The notes below the pieces were generated by a model. It did not search any database, was not told the DNA's origin, and saw only the letters and a program-made list of their open reading frames with translations. Made by a program: the position numbers and the translations under genes. Shown piece after piece: positions 53,893 through 61,229 of a stretch of DNA of 64,000 bases (its first letter is position 1; the number at the start of each line of letters is the position of its first letter). The DNA lies in NCBI GenBank assembly GCA_049642465.1, contig JBAROV010000164.1:81399-145398 (forward strand). The letters are read 5' to 3'. This stretch comes from CAWDPQ01 sp049642465 (GTDB taxonomy: Bacteria > Acidobacteriota > Vicinamibacteria > Vicinamibacterales > 2-12-FULL-66-21).

Positions 53893-54000
53893 CGCTGTCG
53901 GGGCTCGGACTCGGGGCTCGGAGTCGGCTTGCCCGCCGCGAAGGTGGGCGACCCGGCCTGCGTCACGGATCGTGCGTCCTAACTGACGGTGTTTACTACC
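53893..54000. repeat. GGGGCTCGGACTC word repeat and inverted GCCCGCC hairpin copy
   Basis: Right after the hydrolase stop, GGGGCTCGGACTC and GGGGCTCGGAGTC follow each other (about 53900-53925), then CTTGCCCGCCGCGAAGGTGG (53928-53947), which is an altered reverse copy of the hairpin seen at 12021-12053 and 37792-37831. No gene is visible in this convergent gap. Confidence 0.7.
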
Positions 54001-54672
54001 TCACTGTCCCGGACCGCGACCCTGCCCGCGACCGCCAGGCCCTGGAAACCCACGGCCTGGTCCGGGCAGCGTCGGCATCCCCGGACTGGAGCGGGGACCA
54101 CCCGGCATGCCTCGTCTGCCCCCCACCCCCGGAAACGGCTGACCGTCGGGGCCAATTCCGCGGCCTCTTCCCGGCCCGCCCATTCGCGCGGCGACGTTGG
54201 CGCTGTTGAATTGCCACTCGTTGTACCGGGTGCGCCCCATGTACGCGCGGATGGAGGCCTCTTTGCTCTTGCTCTGAACGCCGATAATTCCTGGTTGATT
54301 GACTCCGGTGACTTGAGGCCGCTGGGGCGGCTGGTTGCCCCGGCCCGGACCCTGGGGCGCCATGCCCGCGAGGAGCAACTGAAACTCGCCGTCCTTGGTC
54401 ATCGGGTCCTTGTATTTCTTGCGAAGGAAGTGCCCCTGGACGAGAACGTCGAGGCTGGGAGGGAACGCACCCGGACCATTCTTCCTTTGATAAAGATAGA
54501 TACTGCGCGCAATTTGCTCGCCGCGAAAAATGAGTTCGGCCTCTTTTTCGCGCCGCGCCTGAAATCGCCAGGCTGGAAGCGCCGCGCTCATGAGGACCAG
54601 CATGACGCCCAGCATCACCAGCAGGGCCGCCATCGCGTAGCCACGTTCGCCGCGTTGACCCCGTAAACCCAT
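54001..54672 (-). CDS. pseudopilin-like protein with Gly/Pro-rich tail
   Basis: A 223-residue protein with a short prepilin leader (MGLRGQRGERG, cleavage expected before Tyr12) and a long hydrophobic helix (AALLVMLGVMLVLMSAALPA). The usual Glu at +5 is absent, as in GspK-type minor pseudopilins. The middle resembles other pseudopilins (ARREKEAELIFRGEQIARSI, YLYQRKNGPGAFPPSLDVLV, KDPMTKDGEFQLLL). The last 60 residues are almost only Gly, Pro and Arg (GPGRGRGIGPDGQPFPGVGG), a flexible low-complexity tail unusual for a pilin. The ATG at 54672 is chosen on the leader. Part of the secretion locus although separated from it by a plus-strand gene. Confidence 0.82.
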   Translation of the reverse strand: MGLRGQRGERGYAMAALLVMLGVMLVLMSAALPAWRFQARREKEAELIFRGEQIARSIYLYQRKNGPGAFPPSLDVLVQGHFLRKKYKDPMTKDGEFQLLLAGMAPQGPGRGNQPPQRPQVTGVNQPGIIGVQSKSKEASIRAYMGRTRYNEWQFNSANVAARMGGPGRGRGIGPDGQPFPGVGGRRGMPGGPRSSPGMPTLPGPGRGFPGPGGRGQGRGPGQ

Positions 54673-54697
54673 GAGAGTATTATTCTTAGCGTCACCT

Positions 54698-56044
54698 ATG
54701 GTAACACAAGCTTCACCGCTCAGACGTGCGGCCCGAGCTGCGCTCCCACATTCGCGCTGCGCGCTACGGTGGGCAGGCCTTTTCGCGGTCGGTTTTGCGT
54801 TCATATCGGCATTCTCCGCATGCGACAAGATGCCGCTGCTTGCGCCGAGCGGCACGGTCATTACCATTTTTCCGGCGTCGACGACTGTCCCGCTCAATGG
54901 CGAGGTCGAGATCGTCGCCACGGTCATCGAGAACGGAACAACGGCGGCGCCGCCTTCGACGGGGACCCCGACGACTGGCCAACCCACTACTGGCCAGCCA
55001 ACGACGACGACGGGTTCCTCGAGCACAGGTGCCGGGACGCCTGTCCAGAACGGCACGCTCGTCTCCTTTACGACGACGATCGGGCGAATTGAGCCGAGGG
55101 AGGCTCGGACGCAGAACGGAGAGGTGCGGGTGCGCTTCCTGGCTGGCGGTCAAAGCGGGACGGCGATCATTACGGCGTACTCCGGTGGCGCCTCCGGGAA
55201 GATTGAAAACCTGAAAGTGGGAACGGCAGCTGTCGAACGCGTGCTCGTCACCGCCAGCCCCCAAACGCTGGGGCCGGCGGGTGGCAGCGCCACGATCCAA
55301 GCCCGTGTTGAAGACGTGACGGGTCAGGGATTGTCGGGTGTTCCGGTGAATTTCGTCGCCGATGCGGGTCAGCTCAGTGCCTCGACAGCCACGACCGATC
55401 AAAGTGGAATTGCCACGACGACGCTGAATACGACACGCCAGACAAAAGTGACGGCCAACGTCGGTGGCAAGACCGCCGATGTGACGGTCGGACTGAATCC
55501 GCGTACCGGCGTGACGATCACCGGACCCACGACATCGGTGCCGGCGGGAACGCCGGCGACGTTCACGGTGAACGTGGGCACTCAAGCCAACGTCCGGGAC
55601 GTCACCGTGAACTTTGGCGACGGCCGAACACAATCGCTCGGCGCGCTGAGTGGATCGACGACGGTTCCCCACACCTACTCCGAGGCTGGCACTTACGTCG
55701 TCACGGCGACGGCCACGGAGGCGAGCGGCTTCCAGGAAACCGTTTCTACCGGCGTGACCGTGCTGCCTGGCCAGCCGCCGTCTGTGATTGTGACGCCGTC
55801 GAACAGCAACCCGAGCGTTGGAGAAACCGTGATCCTGACAGCGCAGGTGTCCGGCAACACGTCAACGATCGTCGCCTACGAGTGGAACTTCGGCACTGGT
55901 GCGACGCCCGCGTCCGCCACAACAACTGGAAATCGGGCGACGGCAACCTGGAGTTCGACGGGTACCAAAGTCATTACCGTTCGTGCAATTCAGGCGAGCG
56001 GGCCTTCGGGTGAGGGCTTCGGAACTGTCGTCGTGAAGCCGTAG
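54698..56044 (+). CDS. lipoprotein with Big_1 (invasin-like) and PKD domains
   Basis: A 448-residue secreted protein. An N-terminal signal with a lipobox ending FSAC (ALRWAGLFAVGFAFISAFSAC) is followed by a Thr/Pro/Gly-rich stretch with repeated TGQPTT (about residues 85-110), two Ig-like Big_1 blocks (NGTLVSFTTTIGRIEPREAR; SATIQARVEDVTGQGLSGVP) and two PKD domains (VTVNFGDGRTQSLGALSGST; IVAYEWNFGTGATPASATTT). Likely displayed on the cell surface or in the periplasm. Start is ATG at 54698, downstream of TATTAT (54678-54683) that could serve as -10; an ATG at 54671 would overlap that box. It lies among pseudopilin genes on the opposite strand. Confidence 0.85.
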   Translation: MVTQASPLRRAARAALPHSRCALRWAGLFAVGFAFISAFSACDKMPLLAPSGTVITIFPASTTVPLNGEVEIVATVIENGTTAAPPSTGTPTTGQPTTGQPTTTTGSSSTGAGTPVQNGTLVSFTTTIGRIEPREARTQNGEVRVRFLAGGQSGTAIITAYSGGASGKIENLKVGTAAVERVLVTASPQTLGPAGGSATIQARVEDVTGQGLSGVPVNFVADAGQLSASTATTDQSGIATTTLNTTRQTKVTANVGGKTADVTVGLNPRTGVTITGPTTSVPAGTPATFTVNVGTQANVRDVTVNFGDGRTQSLGALSGSTTVPHTYSEAGTYVVTATATEASGFQETVSTGVTVLPGQPPSVIVTPSNSNPSVGETVILTAQVSGNTSTIVAYEWNFGTGATPASATTTGNRATATWSSTGTKVITVRAIQASGPSGEGFGTVVVKP

Positions 56045-56309
56045 AGCGGATTACTCGAGCACTTTGGACGGCTGCGCGCGAATCGATTCCACGATTCGCG
56101 CGCGCCCTCAGCCAATCCACCCCGCGTCGCATTCCCGTCACCGCCGAGGACCTTGCGATACGACGCGTCGACGAAGTTGGAATTGACTGAACGGCAGGCT
56201 GTAAGCGTGAGCTGATACGTCGCCGGGCCCGGCGCGTGCCGTCTACATTCTTGCCGCATCAAACGTTGTGGTTGGAGGGCGCGAGCCCCAAGCCCCAAGC
56301 CCCAAAAGA
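56045..56309. other. gap with a 12-bp GC hairpin and a GAGCCCCAA array
   Basis: GCGCGCGAATCG (56074-56085) is perfectly inverted at 56092-56103 with a 6-nt loop, a strong hairpin 30 bp after the Big_1 gene stop, though without a T run. From about 56280, GCGAGCCCCAAGCCCCAAGC forms a short word array ending near the pseudopilin stop at 56310. A minus-strand open frame of about 100 codons crosses the gap but has no recognisable domain and I do not call it. Confidence 0.5.
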
Positions 56310-56726
56310 CTACCAGTCGGAATACGCGGAGCCGTCGAGCGAGGTGCCCTGCGCGCCGCTCTTGACGTCGTAGATCCCCGTGTCAGCCGACGGGTTGGCG
56401 GGATCGGGTTCTGCGGGGATCGTCTGCCAGGTGCTGGCGGACTTCGTGATCGGGTCGTCCGGAATCTTTCGCATGTAGCCGTCGCTCACGAGCGCGTCGA
56501 GGGAGGCCGGATACTTCCCTTTGTCGGCGTAGTACTGGTCGATCGCGTCGCGCATGTGAAACAGGTCGTGCTTCAGCGTGGTCTCTTCGGCGCGCCGGAT
56601 GGAGTTGCGATACTGCACCATCCCCATCGCGGCGAGGATGGTGATCATCGAAATCACGACGAGGAGTTCGATCAGGGTAAAGCCGGCTTGGTTAGATCTC
56701 TTTGCGAGCGATTGTTGAAATAACAT
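56310..56726 (-). CDS. type II secretion/type IV pseudopilin, GspG-like
   Basis: A 138-residue prepilin. The leader MLFQQSLAKRSNQAG is cleaved before Phe, followed by the conserved FTLIELLVVISMITILAAMG with Glu at +5. The globular part (RDAIDQYYADKGKYPASLDA) and C-terminal loop (PSADTGIYDVKSGAQG, ending YSDW) match GspG major pseudopilins. The ATG at 56726 is chosen on the leader length. Preceded on its strand by a dispersed repeat (56751-56880) and, further upstream, a paralogue at 56890. Confidence 0.92.
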   Translation of the reverse strand: MLFQQSLAKRSNQAGFTLIELLVVISMITILAAMGMVQYRNSIRRAEETTLKHDLFHMRDAIDQYYADKGKYPASLDALVSDGYMRKIPDDPITKSASTWQTIPAEPDPANPSADTGIYDVKSGAQGTSLDGSAYSDW

Positions 56727-56750
56727 TTGCTTCCAGCCTTCTGTCTGCGT

Positions 56751-56889
56751 CACTCAATGCTCGCGGGGGCCCCACGTTCCCAGTGCGCTTGGGGCCCCAC
56801 CCCCAAGCGCCCGCTGCTCCCGCTTTCGCGCTCGCAGCAGCTCACGGCTGCCGCTCGCTCGGCCCGCAGGCGCTCTCACGTCAACTTGT
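56751..56889 (-). repeat. dispersed GGGGCCCC-GAGCACTGA element upstream of the pseudopilin gene
   Basis: On the minus strand, GCGCCTGCGGGCCGAGCGAG starts the element, followed by GC-rich sequence, GGGGTGGGGCCCCAAGCGC, and GGGGCCCCCGCGAGCATTGA ending 25 bp before the ATG at 56726. About 50 bp are nearly identical to the element at 59971-60026, and the distal half to that at 12123-12147. Confidence 0.85.
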
Positions 56890-57435
56890 TCACCAATCGC
56901 GGTACTTCGTCCCATCCAACGCAATGCCCGTCGACTTCGTGTACACGTCGTAGACGTTCTGCCCACCCCACGATGTCGAGTCAGGTCTGTCCTGGTACGA
57001 GCGCAGGCCCCACTCCATGGAGGTCGTCATCGGATCGATCGGAACCTTCCGCAGGAACTTCAGCTTCCGTCCCGACGCATCGTTGGCGACGGTCACGCCC
57101 TCGACGAGCGTCTCGAGGTCCGGCGGGTATCCTTCGCTTCCCGCCTTGACGTCAATCGATCCAATCAAACCGTTATCGACCGCGTCCTTGTACTTGTCAA
57201 TCGCGGTACGCATCTCGCGGAGGTAGCGCCGCAGCTCGGCCTCGCGCTGCCGCTGCACGGTCACTCGCGAGAGCGGCATGATGGCCGACGCGAGAATCAA
57301 GATGATGGTCGTGACGACCAGCAGCTCGATGAACGTGAAGCCGCGAGCAGAGTGCCAAAGTGCCAGGGTGCCAGAGTGCCAGGGTGCGGCACTTTGGCAC
57401 CTTGGCACCTTGGCACCTTGGTACTTTGTCTCCAT
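56890..57435 (-). CDS. pseudopilin, GspG-like, with repeat-encoded leader
   Basis: A 181-residue prepilin paralogous to the one at 56310. The core is FTFIELLVVTTIILILASAI with Glu at +5, then AELRRYLREMRTAIDKYKDA, a DPMT motif and a C-terminal DGTKYRDW that matches DGSAYSDW of its paralogue. The leader peptide before the cleavage Gly is unusually long (32 residues) and is encoded by the GTGCCAG word array (residues such as VPRCQSAAPWHSGTLALWHS). The only alternative start before the cleavage site is a GTG at codon 10, also in the array. The ATG is 2 bp after the secretin stop. Confidence 0.9.
   Translation of the reverse strand: METKYQGAKVPRCQSAAPWHSGTLALWHSARGFTFIELLVVTTIILILASAIMPLSRVTVQRQREAELRRYLREMRTAIDKYKDAVDNGLIGSIDVKAGSEGYPPDLETLVEGVTVANDASGRKLKFLRKVPIDPMTTSMEWGLRSYQDRPDSTSWGGQNVYDVYTKSTGIALDGTKYRDW
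57353..57431. repeat. GTGCCAG word repeat, inverted, inside a prepilin leader
   Basis: From about 57353, four to five direct copies of GTGCCAGR are followed by their complement (GGCACTTTGGCACCTTGGCA), so the array folds on itself. GTGCCAGAGTGCCAGGGTGC at 57368-57387 is identical to 9112-9131 between dnaE and accA. The array codes for the leader peptide of the adjacent pseudopilin. Confidence 0.88.
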
Positions 57436-57437
57436 CG

Positions 57438-59960
57438 CTACCTCACCGTCACCGTGACAGGGCTTATCTGCAGCGCAATGGGTGCCCCGTCGGGCGTCGT
57501 CGCCACACCGGACACCTGAATCATCGAACTGCCCTGCCCGACGGCATCGAAGAGCAGCGCCGCCAGGAGGCCGGCGCCCGACGCGCCGACCTGATCGGCT
57601 GTGCGCGTGATCGCGATGTCAACCCGGCCGGTGGCCGCGTCAATCCGTGGAGTAAAACTGGCGCCTACGCCACCCTGCCGCATGAACGTTCCGTCCTGCA
57701 CCGTGCGGACGCGCAGCACATTCGGATTGAACGTGACCGTCAGCGTAATGACCGATACCCGCGAGGCGTTGTTGATCGAGACAGGTACCGTGTACGGACC
57801 GCCCGCGATCTGGAACGCCGTACCGGGAACGGTAACGATCACCTGCGCCGGTGTGGCCGTCGCGGCCGGATCCGTCACGGCCGGAATCGTGCTGGGATCG
57901 CGAACCTGCGGAACGGCTCCTGGCGGCGTGCCACCAGGCGCAGCGCCTGTTCCTGCGGGCGGCGTTCCTGGCGGAGTCGCCGCACCAGTGGCCGCGCCAG
58001 CAGGCGGTGTCCCCGCGGGCGGCTGTTCAACCGGCGTAGGCATCGTCGGCACCGGGAATGTCCCTGGCGGTGTGGGACGATTCGTCGGTTGCGCGCCAGG
58101 CTCCGCGGCAACAGGTGGCCGGGGCAATCCCGGAGCAGGCGCTCCCGGTGTCGTCGTGCTTGGCGGAACGGTACCCGTCGCTGCGGCCCCTGCTGCCGGC
58201 GCGTCAGGCAACGGCGCGATGAGCTGCGGCGGGCCGGCGAGACCGATGTTCTGCTGCGTCCCGATGTAAATCGGCGCGAGATCGTCCGCGGTGAGCTCGT
58301 GGGTACGGACGATGTGCGGCGTCAACAGCATGACGATGTCGGTTTGCTCGATTTGCTGATCGTTGTCGGAGAGGAATTGCTTGAACACCGGCAGCCGCAG
58401 GAGGCCGGGAAAACCGCGCAGGTCCTTGCGATCGCGCTCGCGCAGGAGTCCAGCAAGCAGATTCGATTCTCCCTCGCGCAGTCGCAGCTTGGTCGTGACC
58501 TTCCGCGATCCGAATGTCGGGACAGACTGTCCGGCGACATCGATCGATCCGCCAAGCGTGCTGTTTTCGACCAGCACCTCGAGGATGATTTCGCCGTCGT
58601 AGGTGACGCGCGGCGTCATCTCGAGGATCACGCCGACCGAACGATAGTTGAACGAGGACTGCGGAATGCTGGCAAATCCGCCCGCCGCGGCCTGACCGAA
58701 TACGGTCGACAGCACCGGAATGTCGTCGCCGAGGTTCAGCGTCAGCTTCTGGCCTTCCGCGCCGCGCAGTTGCGGTTTGGCGATTGTTTTCGTGCGCGAA
58801 TCGGATTCGAGGAACCGCACCACAGCCGTCGGCACGCTCATGTAGAAATCCGACGTGCTGACGCCTTGCGAAATCGTGTTCACGTTAAATGGCGGCGGCG
58901 AATTTGGTGGGCCGGTCGGCGGCGAACTGGTGTTCGGCGGCGCGACCTCCGGCGAAAACGTGAAGCCGAGCGCGTATGCGTTCAGGTTCAGGCCGAATTG
59001 CTTCGCCCGCGCGCGGTTGACTTCGAGGATCTGCACGTCAATCAGTACTTCCGCCCGCGGCTTGTCGTTCGATCGGATGATGCGCTCGATGATGTCCACC
59101 ACCGGCGCGGTCGCCCTGACGGTAATCGTGTTGGCGGTCTTGTTGGCCATCACCGTCGGCTGCACGGCCATCTGCGGCACGCGCATGATGGTGCTGACCA
59201 GCTGCGTCAACTCCTGAGCCTCGGCGTGTGAGACGTAGAACACCTTCACCACGAGATCGTCGTACTGGGCGTGCTTCGTCGGGTTGTCGTCCACGACGAT
59301 GATGGTTTTTGGATCGACGACCTTGTAGAACTTCTGGTTGGCGGTCATCACCTGTTGGATCGCCTGCTCGAACGTCACGCCATCGAGCGTCACGGTATAC
59401 GCGCGATCCTGGAACTGCTGATCGAAGGTGACGTTGATTCCGACCATTTCGCCGAGCGTTCTCAGGATGTCGCGAAGGCTCGCGTTGTTGAACGCCACCT
59501 TGAGTGGATCGCGCGACGACGGATCGAGCAGCGGCCGCTGCGCGCGCGCCTGCTCACGAAGCGCTTCGATCCGCGGCTTTGGCCGCGATGCTTCGATCCG
59601 CTCGCGAATCGTCTTTTCGAGCTGCGCCGCCTTCGATGCCGCCAGTCGATTGGTCGAGTCCGTTTGCAGCGCCTTTTGGTATTCGACCAGCGCGGCATCC
59701 AATTGATCCTTCTCCTCGAGCTGACGTGCGCGACCGATGTGTTCCTGCGATGCGCTCTGATTGGCACGTTCGAGCGCGATCTTGTACTCGGGCTTGTTGG
59801 GGCTTTCCTGGACGGCCTCGGTGAAATACGTGACCGCCGCATCCCAGTCGCCGTTGCGCGCGGCTTCCTGACCGCGCCGATACGCGCGTCCGGCCGCACA
59901 ACCCGCTGCCACCACGGCTAGAACGAGAACGATCGTCAGCCTGCGTCTCAACACAGTCAC
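57438..59960 (-). CDS. secretin (GspD/PilQ family) with C-terminal cohesin-like domain
   Basis: An 840-residue outer-membrane channel protein. Lipobox AAGC near residue 21 ends the signal peptide; TPR-like repeats follow (NGDWDAAVTYFTEAVQESPN and QLDAALVEYQKALQTDSTN). The STN/N0 domain starts at KVAFNNASLRDILRTLGEMV near 155, then N1 with PQMAVQPTVMANKTANTITV, and the secretin domain about 385-555 with VPTFGSRKVTTKLRLREGES and the closing DIVMLLTPHIV. A Pro/Gly/Ala-rich linker (about 580-690) leads to a cohesin-like domain (residues 705-840) with VSINNASRVSVITLTVTFNP. Cohesin on a secretin is not part of the E. coli or Vibrio T2SS. Start is GTG at 59960. Confidence 0.92.
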   Translation of the reverse strand: MTVLRRRLTIVLVLAVVAAGCAAGRAYRRGQEAARNGDWDAAVTYFTEAVQESPNKPEYKIALERANQSASQEHIGRARQLEEKDQLDAALVEYQKALQTDSTNRLAASKAAQLEKTIRERIEASRPKPRIEALREQARAQRPLLDPSSRDPLKVAFNNASLRDILRTLGEMVGINVTFDQQFQDRAYTVTLDGVTFEQAIQQVMTANQKFYKVVDPKTIIVVDDNPTKHAQYDDLVVKVFYVSHAEAQELTQLVSTIMRVPQMAVQPTVMANKTANTITVRATAPVVDIIERIIRSNDKPRAEVLIDVQILEVNRARAKQFGLNLNAYALGFTFSPEVAPPNTSSPPTGPPNSPPPFNVNTISQGVSTSDFYMSVPTAVVRFLESDSRTKTIAKPQLRGAEGQKLTLNLGDDIPVLSTVFGQAAAGGFASIPQSSFNYRSVGVILEMTPRVTYDGEIILEVLVENSTLGGSIDVAGQSVPTFGSRKVTTKLRLREGESNLLAGLLRERDRKDLRGFPGLLRLPVFKQFLSDNDQQIEQTDIVMLLTPHIVRTHELTADDLAPIYIGTQQNIGLAGPPQLIAPLPDAPAAGAAATGTVPPSTTTPGAPAPGLPRPPVAAEPGAQPTNRPTPPGTFPVPTMPTPVEQPPAGTPPAGAATGAATPPGTPPAGTGAAPGGTPPGAVPQVRDPSTIPAVTDPAATATPAQVIVTVPGTAFQIAGGPYTVPVSINNASRVSVITLTVTFNPNVLRVRTVQDGTFMRQGGVGASFTPRIDAATGRVDIAITRTADQVGASGAGLLAALLFDAVGQGSSMIQVSGVATTPDGAPIALQISPVTVTVR

Positions 59961-60070
59961 GCCCTTTTCTTTTCTCAGTGCTCGCGGGGCCCCACATCTC
60001 CCAGTGGGCTTGGGGCCCCACCCCGCGCCGCTGCTCGGGCCGCAGGCGCTTTCCCCTTCTCCCTTTTCCC
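59961..60070 (-). repeat. dispersed GGGGCCCC-GAGCACTGA element upstream of the secretin gene
   Basis: On the minus strand: AAGGGAAAAGGGAGAAGGG directly after the pilP-like stop (60072-60054), GCGCCTGCGGCCCGAGCAGC, GGGGTGGGGCCCCAAGCC, and GTGGGGCCCCGCGAGCACTG (59995-59976) followed by AGAAAAGAAAAGGGC up to the GTG. The last part matches 56751-56775 and 12123-12147; the first 19 bp match the ssb-cpoB array. Confidence 0.88.
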
Positions 60071-60664
60071 TTACTTGGCGACGCAGTCCTGCCCGCTCAT
60101 CCGCAGCGTCGTCTGGCCTGTTCCGTCGATGTACTCGATCACGAGGGACTCGACTCCGATCTTGACGATCCGATAACGCCCCTCGATCACTTCACCCTCG
60201 CGCCCCTGCACGGTGTGCTTGCAGTCCGACAGCGCCGCAATCTTACCTACGCCGAGCGCCTCGGTCACCCCGATGAACTTCAGCGGGATCGGCGGCGGGC
60301 CCACTGGCCCCGGCGTCGTTTCGACCTTGGGCAACGGCGGCTCCGGCGGTCGTGACCCGCGCGGCGGCCCCGGAGGAGGCGGCGGCGGAGCCTTCGGTTG
60401 AAACCGGAACGGGTTCCGCTCCGTCTCGCCCGGCTGGGGCGGTGGAGTCTTGAGGTCGTCGAGCCTGACCTTCAACTCCTGCGGATCGAGCGGCTTTTCA
60501 CCGGTCGATGGCTGGGGTGCCCTCCCCGAGTTAGACGTCTGAGGGGCCGGACCGGTCGAGGGCCGCAACGTCACGAATGCGGCGGCGGCAAGCACAACGG
60601 CCAGCAGCACCAGCAGCGATGTTCGGGGGCGACGCGGACGCGACGGCTGCGCCTCAGTTTCCAT
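60071..60664 (-). CDS. PilP/GspC-like periplasmic alignment protein
   Basis: A 197-residue protein with an N-terminal helix (SLLVLLAVVLAAAAFVTL), a Pro-rich tether (about residues 40-115, e.g. PKAPPPPPPGPPRGSRPP) and a small beta domain (LKFIGVTEALGVGKIAALSD, then GEVIEGRYRIVKIGVESLVI) like the PilP/GspC homology region that contacts the secretin N0 domain. Position after pilO and before the secretin supports the role. Sequence is divergent, so the name is by fold and context. Confidence 0.8.
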   Translation of the reverse strand: METEAQPSRPRRPRTSLLVLLAVVLAAAAFVTLRPSTGPAPQTSNSGRAPQPSTGEKPLDPQELKVRLDDLKTPPPQPGETERNPFRFQPKAPPPPPPGPPRGSRPPEPPLPKVETTPGPVGPPPIPLKFIGVTEALGVGKIAALSDCKHTVQGREGEVIEGRYRIVKIGVESLVIEYIDGTGQTTLRMSGQDCVAK

Positions 60665-61229
60665 TGCCCCCCGTCCGATAATACGTCGCCACGTGCGCGG
60701 TGACGTTCAATCCACGCTCCCCTTCTTCAGCCTGCGCGAGCGCGACGCTCTCGATGACGCGGAATTCTGGAGCCGTTTCAAGCTCATGAATGAACCGGCG
60801 GATGTTCGTGTACTCCCCGGCCAGATTGAACGTCATCGTGACTTTTTGAAGATCGCCTTCCGGCTCGCCCTGCGGCTGGATCGACGAGTCGTGATATCTC
60901 AGATTCGACTTCTTCGCCAGCTGCTCGATGCTCGGAAATAATACGCGGCGTGCACCGCTGAAACTCGACGGCAGCACGTTCTGATAGAACTTCTTCAACT
61001 CGACATCCGCCTGCGCTTTTCCGGTGACCGTGGCGCGTGCGGCGTTGTAATCACGGCGGGCGGCCGCAAGCTCCATGCTCGCCGCCTGCGCCTGCTGTTC
61101 TCCCCCGCTGACCTTCTGCGAGAGCGGCAGCACGACAACGACGAGCAGTGCCGCGTTGAGGATCAAGCCGGCGGCAAGCAGCCACACGGCCCGGCGATGC
61201 TCTGCGACAATCCGGTGGACGTCGGTCAT
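60654..61229 (-). CDS. PilO/GspM-like inner-membrane protein
   Basis: A 191-residue protein: cytoplasmic head, one helix (WLLAAGLILNAALLVVVVLP), a coiled coil (GGEQQAQAASMELAAARRDY) and a ferredoxin-like C-terminal domain (QKVTMTFNLAGEYTNIRRFI). It pairs with the PilN-like protein upstream to form the inner-membrane assembly platform. Overlaps pilN by 4 bp and pilP by 11 bp. Confidence 0.85.
   Translation of the reverse strand: MTDVHRIVAEHRRAVWLLAAGLILNAALLVVVVLPLSQKVSGGEQQAQAASMELAAARRDYNAARATVTGKAQADVELKKFYQNVLPSSFSGARRVLFPSIEQLAKKSNLRYHDSSIQPQGEPEGDLQKVTMTFNLAGEYTNIRRFIHELETAPEFRVIESVALAQAEEGERGLNVTAHVATYYRTGGNGN

Noticed and set aside
55990..56298. Minus-strand open frame of about 100 codons next to the Big_1 gene
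   Set aside because: Half overlaps the lipoprotein gene, no start signal or domain, and it runs through a hairpin and a word repeat.
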